From: Euryodendron excelsum
Taxonomy: Eukaryota > Streptophyta > Magnoliopsida > Ericales > Pentaphylacaceae
Length of the DNA stretch: 64,000 bases
Assembly (NCBI GenBank): GCA_033060915.1
Contig: CM065394.1
Coordinates: forward strand, 37,457,501 to 37,521,500
Direction of reading: 5' to 3'
Part shown: one piece after another, positions 36,601 to 48,966 of the stretch
Numbering within the stretch: position 1 is the first letter of the stretch
Layout of the letters: every line of letters begins with the position of its first letter
Notes under the pieces: model-generated
Seen by the model: the letters and a program-made list of their open reading frames with translations, nothing else
Told to the model about the DNA's origin: nothing
Databases searched by the model: none
Program-made: the position numbers and the translations under genes

Positions 36601-38103
36601 GTTTGGGTGGAATAGGAGTGTCCAAAACAAAATGTTATGTCAATTGTTTTGGGTTAACAACAGCCCAAGGCAACTGGAACTTGGAGCTAAGTCAAAGTTT
36701 GGTCCCAGACTTGAGACTGGCTTCAAATTTCAGCTTGACTTAAACTGTATTTCAACTGGGCCCACAAGTCTACCCATGCTGGACTAGGCCCAAAGTGGTG
36801 TACTAACTTGATTTTCTACTGCAGATTTATGATTTTATGGGAGAATTATGGTATGTTTTGTAGGAGAGGAGAAAGGGGAGAAGAGGAAGAAGAGAAGGGA
36901 AATTTTTTGAAGTTCTATTCTCTAAATTGTTTGGAGAGAAAAGAAGAGAATCCATGAGAGAAATTTTTCAAAAAGTTCTCCCTCTAAAAACATCTTCATT
37001 ATGCAGAGAAATTTGAAGGAAAATTTTAAATTTAAATTTAGGTACAACATATAATGCTCAAAGTAAAATGAATGCGAAATTTTTTCTCATAAACTCTCTT
37101 TGCTATCTTCTCAACCAAACAACGGAAAGTGAGTAATTTTTTCCCCCCTCTATTTTCTTTTTCTTTCCCTTTAATCATCTGTTAAAACATAGATAGAGAG
37201 GTACCTAGGGCCAGAGATTCTAAAATATCAATTAAATATATTAATCAAGGCTTTCGAGTCATTCACTTAATTACCATTGCACCATCGGCCATGAATGTAG
37301 ATGAATTTGGATTAGGTTGTGCCTAAGCATGGGCTCTTTTGCCCATTATGCTTACATTATAAGTATTTGTGCTATATTTGGCATTATTAGAATTTTTTAG
37401 CATTGGCCCCAAAAATTATCCAATACTACATTGGTTTACAAAATATCATCTTTTTTTTTTGTATTTTAATTGTAATTTATTGAAATTTCATGATTTGTTA
37501 GCTTGGGAAATTGAAAGGATTAATTAGTCTAAACAAACTACTAATTGGGCCAACCCAAAAATGGGCCCAACTCATCGCTTGGCAGGTCGCCGCTGTTAAA
37601 TGACCAAAAGGCCCCATTCTGGTCATAATTAACAAGGCAGCGAGTCTCGGTACTTCTACAGGTCTGCGCGTACGAATACGGAATATCTTGCTAAGTTGTT
37701 ATCTCGAGGAAATTCCAAGTGTGTCTTGGATTACTAGCTTTATATCCTCATGTCGCATCCACTGTTGATACACATTCAGATATTCATTCTAAAATCAATA
37801 AACGGTACAGATCTTAAGAACAGGTATACGTAGCTGTACTTAAACGCAGCTGATTACCCCTTTCAGTTTTGTTGTGTTCTCTCTCTCACCTCTCTTATGG
37901 CCACCCCTGTAGGAAACACAAAAGAAATGAAAGGAGGAACGAAATCCGAGGCTTCATGACAGATTATAGATCAGAGCGCTTGGGAAATATGAGAGGGTTT
38001 ATGAAGATGATGATATTATACGCATATATTTGGGTGTGCCTATTGAATCTCTCTCTCTCTACGCAGCTTTGAAGTCTGAGCTAAAAGCCCACAACATAAT
38101 TTT
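33658..38103. other. intergenic and AIL1 upstream region
   Basis: No gene recognised over 4.4 kb. A (GA) tract lies near 35926-35945. An A/G-rich then C/T-rich stretch at 36855-37140 resembles the hairpin MITEs. A 67-codon ORF at 37869-38072 would be an upstream ORF if the AIL1 leader reaches that far. Confidence 0.45.
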
Positions 38104-38124
38104 AGAGAGAGAGAGAGAGAGAGA
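38104..38124 (+). repeat. (AG)10 tract upstream of AIL1
   Basis: A pure AG run ending 32 nt before the start codon at 38157, preceded by CT-rich tracts near 38050. Likely in the 5' leader and a possible BPC/GAGA-factor site. Confidence 0.8.
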
Positions 38125-38156
38125 AGGGTTTTAGGGTATTGTGCAGATAACATAGT

Positions 38157-41100
38157 ATGAGTAATTGGCTGGGTTTCTCTCTGACTCCACACCTGAGAGT
38201 CAATGGTGGAGGAGGAGAAGAAGACCAAGGAGGTGGAGGCGGAGGAGGGGATTATTTCTCTTCTCATATGTCCGTCATGCCTTTGCGTTCTGACGGTTCT
38301 TTCTTTGTTATTGACCCTTTCAGGAGTTCTGATGGTGGTGAAGGTATGCATGCATATACGTATAACAAATATATACCTATATTAAATACAAATTATTCCT
38401 ACATAATCCCTTGTGCTCGTGTTTTCTGTTTATGTTATTTGTAGAGTGGAGATATGAGAACACTTTGGATGAAACAAAGGGTCCAAAGCTTGAAGATTTC
38501 TTGGGATGTAGTTCTTCCTCAAACTCTTCTCCCGATGAACCCAAATTTTATTTCCAAACCCAACAGGATAGAATCAACGCTAACATACCACCAAAAGGCC
38601 CCATTTTGATCCAGCCTTGCAATTACAACAATAACCCTGAAACCATAATAGCCAATACTCAACTCCAAAGCTGCGATCCAAACCCTAACCCTAACAATGG
38701 CATGTTCCATGTGCCATTTGATGGTACAACTTCAGTTTCTGGGTTCAAGTCTTGGTTGCGCCAAACACCCTATTCAAATCCTGAGAAATCTTCAGGCGCT
38801 GAAGCAAAAAATGAAAGCTTTCAATCTCTTTCACTCACCATGAGCCCAAGCTCTCTGCCTGGCATGTCTTTGGCCTCGCCTTTGCAGGTGGCCGATGGCC
38901 GGAAGCGGCCGGTTATGAAAACTACGACCAGAGAACCGGCGCCTCGTAAGTCAATTGATACCTTTGGGCAAAGAACTTCTCAGTATCGCGGTGTTACGAG
39001 GTAGTGGTCGGACTTTTTATTTCCTTTGGTAAGCTGTGTTTTTTTTATAACTTTTGTGATTTTGTCGGTAATGATAATGAAACGTTTAGGCATCGATGGA
39101 CCGGAAGGTATGAAGCCCATTTATGGGATAACAGTTGCAGAAAAGAAGGACAAACAAGGAAAGGAAGGCAAGGTGATAAAAGATGATGATCACTAACTTT
39201 TAAATTTCTCTCGTCTTCTTCCCTCCTCTCTATCTCTCTCTCTCCTCCCCTCTCTCTCTCTCTCTCTAGAATATACTGACGGCTATTTTTTTGTAAGTAA
39301 GAAAAAGGTTTTTGATGATAAGTATATACTGACGGCCGTACATGTTTCATGCAAATTCTGGACTGGTCTGCTGTCACCTATATTATGAAGCAGTTTATTT
39401 AGGTAGGTCAAACTTCGATATCCAATTCTTTACATCTCATTGTTTAACATTTCGATAAAAGGAGAATTTTTTTATATAATTTTTATAAAGAATGACGTGG
39501 CTGTCTTTGAATCTCCCATTTCAAACAAAATACTAACTTTTTTGTCATTTAATTTGAAAAATGTTACAAGTTTTATATATAAAATTTATGTAAGAATATA
39601 ATTTTTTTAAATAAATTACAGTGATACTCTATGAAGTTGGTGAGAAACAAAAAAACATCGCTATTTTTTGTAAAAATTAAACTGTTATTGTTGCATTAAC
39701 AGATGCTTTAATTTTGCAATACCAAATCAAAGTTTTCTAACAATTATCTAGCATTTGAATATTTTTCATTCCATCAATAGACTAGAGGTCTTATCAAATG
39801 TCTAATCAAAATTTTGTTATTTTTTGTTAATATTTATTGATTTTTATGTAATATCAAAATGATTTATTTTTAAATAAATTTTAAGTAAACTCGTAAGTAC
39901 CCGTAATTTTTTAATGATTATATATATGTAATATGGTCATTTTTATATTTTATAATTAATTGTTGACCTTACTATATTCTGTTTGGTTGAATAAAGTTTC
40001 CTTACTATAAGTAGCATATTGTCGGCAAAATAAAGAGTGGTATTTTTTTTTGAAAAAGAATATTAGAAACATCGAAGGTGTCAGTGTTATTTGATCTTTA
40101 TATTTTCACTTCTAAAATTCACTGGAAATTATTATTTCTCGCAGAACGCATTGGATGGTGTGCATGTTAATTTAGTGTATTCTTCATTCTTCATCAGGTG
40201 GCTATGATATGGAAGAAAAAGCAGCTAGAGCTTATGATTTAGCTGCTTTGAAGTATTGGGGTCCAGCTACTCATATAAATTTCCCTGTAAGTTATTGCTA
40301 AGCTTTAATCTCCTTGGTAGTAAGCTCCAAGCCCTTTTCTAGGAGTATTCAGCAAAACTGACGATGGAGCTTCTACTCTCTTATACACTCAGCTAAGCAC
40401 TTACGAGAAAGAGCTTGAAGAAATGAAGAACATGACCAGGCAAGAGTTTGTAGCCACGTTAAGAAGGTACACCTCTGTTAATTATCTAATCATTTTTATT
40501 GTATTTTCCATTAACACAAACATGAATGATTTTAAAAAAAAAATTATAAGTTGTTTTGAATGATGAAACTGTTCATGTATTAAACAGGAAAAGCAGTGGA
40601 TTTTCAAGAGGGGCGTCTGTATATAGAGGAGTGACGAGGTATAAGCCTTTCAAATATGAAAAATGCTATACATAAATCAAATTTTAACCTACTTTTTTAC
40701 TCACAAAACACAAAGCAAATGAATCACACCTGCATTTATTAACGTGGATTCCACTGCATTGTGTCTTGTGAATGAAGAAATAGATTAAGAAATTAGTTTA
40801 TGTATAGTATTATTCTTCAAATATTTAGCTTTCAATCTTAGGACCACCCATCAAAATCTCTATCCTTAATTTCCTCTTATAGGTTCAGTTGTTTCTACTA
40901 TTAATCTGAACAGGCACCATCAGCATGGGAGGTGGCAAGCTCGAATAGGAAGGGTTGCAGGCAACAAGGACTTGTACCTCGGCACATTCAGTAAGTATAT
41001 TGTCCCTTTTCAAATTACAATTATCACAATAGTAATTTTTTGTTCAATGGTTTCTTATATTCCAATAATAATTGGTCACATCATGAGCTATGTAGATCCA

Positions 41101-41797
41101 TTACTATGATCTGACTATTAATTTTGCACTAATTGGCTTAGTTAATCTGCTGAACTAGAGCACATTCATTCTTCAACTGGCTAGCCATATCGCACATTTT
41201 TAATCTCCATGACTTGGAAAAACCTATTTTGGAACCCTTCACTAGAAGATTGGTTTTATTTGGCCAAAAAATTGGCTGGCATGAATGTATTTCAACCCAT
41301 TTTGGTTGCTGTTTCAAGCTAATTATAGTTGTCATTCAGGTACACAAGAGGAAGCAGCCGAAGCATATGACATTGCAGCAATCAAATTTAGGGGGTCTGG
41401 CGCCGTGACCAATTTTGCTATCAACAGGTATGATGTTAAGAGAATCTGCACAAGCTCAACCCTTATTGCCGGGGACCTAGCCAAGCGATCCTTGAAAGAC
41501 TCGGCTCCAACTTCGGTTGAGGATTACCATTCTTGTGCCTCATCTGCTTCACCTCAGCCGCTTCTCGCCATACAAAAAGGCCCGGAAGATGAATTAGTGA
41601 CTGATGAAAGTCCGAAAGGCTTGGTTGGATTGGGCAGTGAGTTTGGAGATGGAGGAGATTATTCTCAGGCGTATTTCGCATTGCAGGGTCCCAAGTGTGG
41701 AGAAAGCAATAATGGGAGTAATCATAGTGGCATGAATCGGCTAGGAAGTTTGGCTTTGGCTCATCAGGTCCCAATGTTTGCACTGTGGAATGAGTGA
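38157..41797 (+). CDS. AIL1: AINTEGUMENTA-like AP2 transcription factor (AIL1-like)
   Basis: Nuclear AP2/ANT-family regulator of organ growth and meristem identity. Nine exons: 38157-38343, 38445-39000, 39090-39172, 39394-39402, 40198-40286, 40393-40466, 40588-40638, 40914-40990 and 41340-41797. They sum to 1584 nt, or 527 residues, and keep frame at every GT-AG junction. Residues 4-14 carry the euANT N-terminal [20 protein letters not shown] motif precedes the domains. AP2 repeat 1 spans about 242-308 with the ANT-type [10 protein letters not shown] insertion. The linker is conserved, and AP2 repeat 2 spans 343-401. The segment after repeat 2 ([13 protein letters not shown]) and the FKSWL motif are the features I associate with AIL1 rather than ANT, BBM or PLT5. 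The tail of some 110 residues is long for an AIL1. The start is the first ATG giving the euANT motif. Confidence 0.92.
39394..39402 (+). other. AIL1: 9-nt micro-exon of AIL1
   Basis: TTTATTTAG lies between a CAG acceptor and a GTAGGT donor. With the G from exon 3 and GT from exon 5 it encodes V-Y-L-G inside AP2 repeat 1. Skipping it would keep frame (9 nt) but delete three core beta-strand residues. Micro-exons of this size at this place are known in AP2/ANT genes. Confidence 0.9.
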
Positions 41798-42253
41798 GAC
41801 TCTAGTATTCCGGTGTGGATTTTAGAACATAGCTTTCTATTGACCAGTTTTCACAGTAGAAATCTAGTTACTGCTAGTGGGTATCTACACACAACTTGGA
41901 TTCAATCTGGTCTCAACGGTTTGATTTGTCATGTGTTGTACTGTTTCCAGACAACATTAAAAGAGGATGGAGAAAATGTTATCTTGCTTTTAGTTTGGTT
42001 TGACCATGATTATTTGATTTTCATTAAAAAGTCAAAAGTTTAAATTAGAAGTTCAAAAAATAGGTAGATAATTGAATTTCAGTTCAAAAAAGCTAATAAG
42101 AAAAATAGGAAACAAAGTTTAGAAAAACCAGTAAAAAAAAAAAGTTTGGTTGTTCTTTATTTTAACTTCTTTTATCCATTTTTAAAATATGAAAAAAAAA
42201 TTCGTACTACTGTTATAAACCTATCTGTTAAAAAACAAAAAAAAAAAGAATAT
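41798..42253. other. AIL1: 3' flank of AIL1
   Basis: Probable 3' untranslated region followed by A-rich spacer. No separate gene. Confidence 0.45.
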
Positions 42254-42551
42254 TAGTCCCGTTAGGTAACGCTATTGATTTTTATTTTTTGTTGTGTGTT
42301 TTAATTATTTGTTTATTTTATGTGTTTTTTGTAATTTGATGACGGGTATTTTTTGTTGTGTGTTTTTATTATTTGTTTATTTTATGTGTTTTTTTGTAAT
42401 TTGATGACGGGTATTTGTAGGTTACCGTTGTGTCTAATTTAGTATTTTTTAAAAATTTTATAAACAATTAAAATAAAAAATATTAAATGATTATTATTTT
42501 TTAACATTTAAAAAAAATTAAAAAAATAAAAAAATGTTACCAAATAAGGCC
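42254..42551. mobile_element. possible MITE with internal 65-bp duplication
   Basis: The ends CCCGTTAGGTAACG and GTTACCAAATAAGG are roughly inverse. Inside, a 65-bp unit (TTTTTTGTTGTGTGTTTT through GATGACGGGT) is repeated in tandem from about 42283 to 42413. No target-site duplication is seen. Confidence 0.4.
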
Positions 42552-42553
42552 AA

Positions 42554-42799
42554 GTGATAAGATTGCGTAGATCTTACATTTGGAGAGTACCCTGCAGTCT
42601 GAAGCAAATATCACCTGAGATCTGGTACGATTATTAGGCTTACATTTCGAAAATGCTGCTGTGTCCAATGTGACTTGTGATAGGTTGTGTAGATCTTACA
42701 TTTGGAGAGTAAACTGCAGTCTGAAGCAAATATCACCTGAGATCTGGCACGATTATTGGGCTTACGTTTCGAAAATGCTGCTGTGACCAATGTCCGGCC
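42554..42799. repeat. 123-bp tandem duplication
   Basis: Units 42554-42676 and 42677-42799 share GTAGATCTTACATTTGGAGA, CTGCAGTCTGAAGC, AATATCACCTGAGATCTGG and TTTCGAAAATGCTGCTGTG with few differences. The period is a multiple of three, so a minus-strand frame stays open across it, but no coding evidence exists. Confidence 0.85.
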
Positions 42800-44312
42800 A
42801 CTCGAACCCATAAGAGAGCAAAGTATATCACATGGTCTGCCTTCACCTGTTAGCAGATTTAGAGCATGAAATACAGTACTGTAGATACAATATAATCATA
42901 TTGTCAATCAGTAGTTGACTTTTCTAAGATACCTTAAAATGACTCGAAATCCATGCATAATTTGCCCAAAAACTAAAAAAGAGCTCTAAGATGTTAATTA
43001 GGTAAAGGTATCTATTTGTTTATGCTACAGAGTGTTTAGACTTTCAATTGACTGCTCTATCGATATATGTTATAAGAGAGTGTAAACTTTATCTATTGCA
43101 TAATGATGGCTGGTCATAAAGAAAAGTGTGAAAAAAATTAAACTTTAGATATCATAGATAGGGAAATATTTATCCAACTATTTAACCAACAATAAAGACA
43201 TTTCAATTCTATTTTTTAACTTAGCTCTTTCTCAATTAGAAGTGGCCATGAGCCCAATGGTTAGCTAGGCTCACTCATCATTTATAAAGTTTGAGAATTT
43301 TTGTATCCCGATTATGTTAATGGACAGATTTGAAGAAAATATTAAATATAACAGTAATATAACGTTATTTTATTGATATAGTATCACAAACTATAAAATT
43401 TGGACAAGTGTATATGTATTTATCCTAGTCACCTAAAATTATGAAGTTAGTGGAGTCATTTTTTCCTAGACTATGCCACTAATTAATATAACATTCCTAC
43501 TTATCAGGATTATAACTTGTTTATTTTACATGATTTGATTCAATTTGGTTACCATATTAATAGAATAACTTTGACCTTGTGCTTGCACAAATATTGCATT
43601 CATTGTCCTTCATTTACATATGTGGCCCATATTTATAAGACAATGATATGTAAAATACAACTTTTATAACACATAGTCCCTCAAAAAAATTTCTTAGGAG
43701 TCGTTGGAAAAGCCTCGTTATCAACTATTACACTGTAAAAGATAATGTAATTTTTTTTTGGGTACATTGAAGGGCCTAAGACCCTGAGGTGAGAGAGTCT
43801 GGGTCAAACTTATGACCTCAACATGGTGCGTGCCACTACTACTGGATTAACATATCTTCGACACAATGTAACTTTGTTGGCAAAGTAATTTTGGCTGAGT
43901 TAAAAGGTGACATAATGGTTTAGTTCAATAAATTAATAGTCTTTAAACGGGCCTAATTGCCAAATGAGATTAAAATACAGTGGGGAAAATGTTGTACTTT
44001 AGAATGCGACACCTAAACTCTTGTGGCACGAAGAAAGTAAAACGCTAAATTTCCCACCGAAATAAGACATCAATAAAAATACAAGTAAAAGCCTATAAAA
44101 AGAAAAATATTTCTCACCAAATTAAAGGCCCAAGTGAAAAACTAAAAAATAGTGTAAATACCATTTTGACGTTTAAGTTTTGTTAAAAAACAATTAAGTG
44201 AAGATTATTAAATTTCAACCTGTATTTATCATATTTATCAGAAAAATTGAAGATTTCACTTTGATCATAGTATAAGAGTGTAAATGTTACATTTTTAAGT
44301 AGAAAGATTTAA
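42800..44312. other. intergenic, no gene recognised
   Basis: AT-rich spacer. At 43747-43860 a T-run followed by GTCAAACTTATGACCTC is weakly SINE-like, too diverged to call. Confidence 0.45.
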
Positions 44313-44505
44313 GTGGCGTTTGGATCTCAACTTATTTAGTAGTTTATAGCGTAAGTTTATAACTTTTTTGAATTGTGTTTAGTGATCATAAAAAAGTAAT
44401 TTAAAAAAATTATTTATGTCTAATCACATTTTTTTTAAAAAGTTATTTTTAAAATAACTTTTTGCAACTAGCTTATAATTTATAAACTATCTATCCAAAC
44501 ACCCC
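44313..44505. mobile_element. Tourist-like MITE, copy 1
   Basis: About 193 bp with ends GTGGCGTTTGGAT and ATCCAAACACCCC, flanked by TAA/TTA. Contains TATGTCTAATCACATTTTTT, the inverse of a block in the element at 51343-51534, which has nearly identical length and termini. Same family, opposite orientation. Confidence 0.7.
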
Positions 44506-47500
44506 TTAAAGGGAAAATAAGCCTAATTATAAGAGTAATGTTATAGTCACCAATTTTTTTTTATTAAATTATCATTACAAATAAATACAAAATAATAAAA
44601 CCTATATTCTCTAATATATATAAAATTTATTTATTTATGTCTAATCATAATGATAATTCGATGAATAAAATTGATGCTGTACCATTTTAGAGTACTAGCT
44701 AATTTGCATAAAAAGGTCAAAGAGCTGTGGACCCTTTTGACCCGAGAGATGGAGAATCGAATGCAGCCTGCCTGCCCATGGGACTGCCTTAAATTGCGTG
44801 CCGTTAAAGCTTTTTCCCCTCTCTCTCCCCACCTCCCAGGCCCTGCAACCTCTGCAAGGTTGCTCTGCCGATAATTTACAGTCAATCAGAGTACCACTCT
44901 TCTTCTAGTTCTACGCAGGTGCATCCACGCGTCGTCCATTCGACCCTTCATGCCACGTTGCATTGACCCTTGATGGTGATTGACACGCTCCTCTCCTCAG
45001 CTTGTGCACTAACATGTATTTTGCCTCTCTCTCCAAGTTTTTTTTTCCCTGTTGATCTACTCAACCTGTGAACTTCGTACGGAAGAGGAAGGGAGAGTTG
45101 CAGGAAGAAAATTTAGGTATAGATTCGGGGTCTGAACTCTGATGGTGGGAGATCCATTTAAATCCAGCACAGAAACCAGCTGGCAGAGGCCTATATATAC
45201 ACACAATATCTAACGGACAAGATGCTTCATGCAGAGACATTTCTCCATCAAAAAGTCCCTGCAGTGCCTTACATTGCCTTCCCAATGTGTGCATCTGAAT
45301 GCATAGGTTGTAGAGTCATATACATACACACACATACATATATATATATATGTGTGTGTGTGTATACACATAGTTCAAGCACAGGCCATGAGCATGCATG
45401 AACCTGCAATGGATGCACCAAAATAGTAAGTTAGGGCTGCCTTAAAGAGCGCTGCCAACAAACAGGTTTTTAAGGCGATCGACCGTTTCATGTGAAGGTC
45501 ATGGTCATGCTCGCGTGCCCCGTTGTGGGTTGTGGCTTGTAAACTATAAAAGGGACAAAGGCATCAATTTCCAAGGTTCATAACAACAATGCATCCTGGT
45601 GTAATAAGTCTACATAATATGGAAGACGCCAATCCCTCCATTTATTCTCTCTCTCTCTCCAACATATCTTTATATATCTGTGTAATTTACCACTTTGCCT
45701 CTGCATGCACAAAGTAAACATCCCTTTCTTTGTCTTCATTCAAACGCTTTTGATGGGACCAGATCTCTCTCTCTCTCTCTCTCTAGCAATAGAACACATT
45801 GTGCTGACATTTTCAGGACACTGTAAAGAGACTGAGATGCTGCGGCTAGCATATAGCGGCCTAGATCAGGCCAAAATGCTTCTTGATCTGTATCTTAGCT
45901 GCAGCTGCACTCTGGCCCTTTGGGATGCTCTCTCTGTCTCTCTTCCCCAACCTCCCCATGTGATCGTGCTATTCAATTAGAGTTACCTTTGGTTTGCCCA
46001 TTTCATATTGAGGGCGCATTTAGTAGAACCTTTTAAAAGTTTTTTCACTTAGTTTTTTTTTTTCTAGTTTTTTTTAAAGTTAAAAAAAACTAACTTTTTT
46101 TTTATATAAAAAGGTCATAGACCCCACCTACAGTGGGTTGAAGTCCAATCCCTTATTTGATTCATCTATTTCTCTTTAGGTTGGGCTGAAGCCCAATCTC
46201 TGCCCTAGTATATGCCAACTCTTACTTCCAAGTATACGAACCCCAAGTCGCAGTTTGAGGCTAGTCCACAGACCATAGTTTTCTTTCTTTTTTAATTCCT
46301 TTTTTTGCAGGTTGTTCAAACCTTCCATCCACTAAGCTCTTGTAAAGTCACCTTCTACTTGAATTATATAAAGTTTTATCATATAAATAATAACTAATTA
46401 TAAGACTTCATGTTTAACACGAGAACTGATTATGGTCACTCCTTGTGATTCCATAGACCACACTTGGTTATGATATTTTGCATTTTCAAGCATTATGTGT
46501 TGTTTGACTTTTCTTCCGATTAAGTTTACATTTTATATATACTTATATGTATGTGTATACCATAGAGTATTATATTATTTTCTTTTTCACACACAAGATT
46601 TAGTTTTGAGATCTCTGCAGATAAGCATATTGGATCCACGAGGTGCTAGCAATGCTCCAATTTTAGACACAATTTTCAGTCATTGCCTATTGATTTACAA
46701 AGGGGTTCTATAATCTAATCAAATCTCAATCTCTCTCTCTCTAAAAACAATAATAATAATAAAATTAAGAAAGAAAAAAATTGCTAATATGGTGGATGGA
46801 TGATACTTGTGATGACTTTTATTTTGCTAGCTAAACGAACCGAAGTTGAAATTTGGACTTTGGTCCCAAACCATGTATAGAGGCTGACACAAAATTTGCA
46901 TGAATATGACATTTTATTTGGTTTTAGGACTTGTTGAGGGAAAGAAGAAGGAAAGAAAAAGGAAACGGAAAAAAATATATATAAAGGACATAAGCTCAAT
47001 TCTTTGTTTTTCTTTAGTTGGGCTAAGAAAAGAATAAGACGTTTATAAAAAAAATTCATTTCTTTTGTTTAATTTAACATTAAGAATTGCACAAGTACAA
47101 ATAATTTTATTTTCTTTCACCAAATCTTAGATCAAAGCATAGCATTAGTAAATTACAATGAGCTCTTTTTGTTTCCTATTAATTTCTCGTGTAATGTAGG
47201 ATCAATAGATCATTTACCATCCTTATAGTCAAATTCTATGAACTTTATAAAAAAAAGGTTGTTGATACTTTATCTTAAAACGAAATACATATTCTTATTC
47301 AAAAGTTGGGAACTGGCAATCCCTTGATCAGCCGGTCCAGATTGTAAAAACTAAACTAAAAACAAATTATTTTTATTTAGGGATGTCCATTCTATTTACA
47401 TGAGGGAAAAAAAGAAAAGAAATTCCACTTGGGCTTGTATGTTCGCAAAATATGGTTTTACATAAAGTTATATTTTAAAAACACAATTTATAAGACAACC

Positions 47501-48966
47501 TGACTTTTAAATTGTATGAGAATGGTAAACAAGATCACGCATACTTTGAGTTTGGTAGAAAGAAAAAACAAAAAACCAGGGCATGTATGTATGAGTTCTT
47601 TCACCAACTAACAGCCTGTTTGGAACTTGGGGCCTGGGGGAGGGGAGTGACGTAGAGGGAAAATTTTCAAAATTTTCTTCTTTTTTGTCTTTGCTTGTTT
47701 GATTCTACCTAAGAAAGAAAGGAAAGAGAAACAGAGATAAATTTTTAAATCACTCTCTCTTTTTCTTTATTTTCACTTTTCTTTACAAAACAAAATAGAA
47801 ACAGAAAAATATTTTTTCTTCATTTTTGTTTCCTTCTTTTCCTTTCTAAAAAAATTGCCCGATCTACCAATCTGACTCGATGCCAAACCAATCACTATAT
47901 GGGTGGATGGCGGATGTATTTCAACCAACCCAAATATTTTTGGTTCGGGTGATAGGCCTTCATTTTCCTAACCCAACCCGACTAACCCGAACCAAGCTAA
48001 CATTTTCTACACTAAAACATGTAATTTTCACTCAACCCGACCCCAACCCAATCACTAATTGTATCGAAATCGATTCTAAAATATTCCAACCTGTTGTAGT
48101 CTATTCGCATGACTGGTGACTCTCAAACCCAACTCGACCGGTGAATACCTGAATACCCTAACTGTTATTGAAGGAAAACTCAACTGGTAGGCCATGACAC
48201 GGCATTTCCAATTTGGGATGGAATGGACCCAAAGTCCATTCAACATCATACCCTAGGCCCATATTTGAGGATTCCAAATCCATGGGTCCCCATATCCAAC
48301 CGTATTTAAATCAGACCCAAATAAGACGAATCACCGCCTCTGCAACGGCAATTTCTCTCTCTCCTCTCTCTGAAAAGTAAATACAGCTCTTAGGTTACAA
48401 ATCTTTGTGTAGAAGCCAATCAATCTCCCAAATTAGGCCAACCGTTGAACTCCCGTAGACTCGTCTTTCTTTCAATTTCCACCCCCTCTCTCTGTTCGTT
48501 CTTCGTTGTCCCTATCTCTTCTCCGTCTCCGAGAGGTGGAGGATCACGAAAAACCTCAACCCCTTTATTCAAGATTCAATGTTTAATCTTTTTCCGCAAC
48601 TCAATCGGCCCATTTTATTGATTCTCCATCAAGAGAAAATTTGTCTCCAGGATCCTGATTCGGTGACCTACGGGACACCGAACCCAATCTTGGAAAGAGA
48701 CCAGTGTTCTTTTGTTTGAAGAAGAAATCAACAATTTGGGACCAGTCTCATCGGAACCATTTCGTTGATTCTTCCGCAAGAACTAGAAAGATAATAAGGG
48801 AACAAGCCCCTGTTAGAAAACCTAGATAATTCCCTAACCCTAGTTTTCTTTTGTGGCCAATCGATGAAAAACCTCTGTTCTTGAATTTGGAGAACGAATT
48901 CCGAGATTGGGGCCAAACCCAGATGAGAGTAGCCTTGTTTTTGATTGGAAGTGTCGTAGGTCTTGA
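44506..48966. other. intergenic, no gene recognised
   Basis: It includes an alternating CA/TA/GT microsatellite at 45325-45368 that is self-complementary. CT tracts lie at 45644-45659 and 45764-45784, and an A/G-rich hairpin-element left end (GCCTGTTTGGAACTTGG) at 47614. The last 600 bp are CT-rich and probably contain the leader and promoter of the proline-rich gene. ORFs at 44631-45294 (-) and 45705-45980 (+) have no domain. Confidence 0.45.

Noticed and set aside
37869..38072. Upstream 67-codon ORF before AIL1
   Set aside because: Could be a uORF but the transcription start is unknown and the peptide resembles nothing.
39460..39610. Sixth M1 MITE copy inside AIL1 intron 4
   Set aside because: Only a GAATGACGTGGCTGTC-like core is shared; the ends do not match.
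45180..45980. Possible miRNA precursor
   Set aside because: Compared by eye with common plant miRNAs (156, 159, 160, 164, 166, 167, 171, 172, 396); no mature sequence matched.
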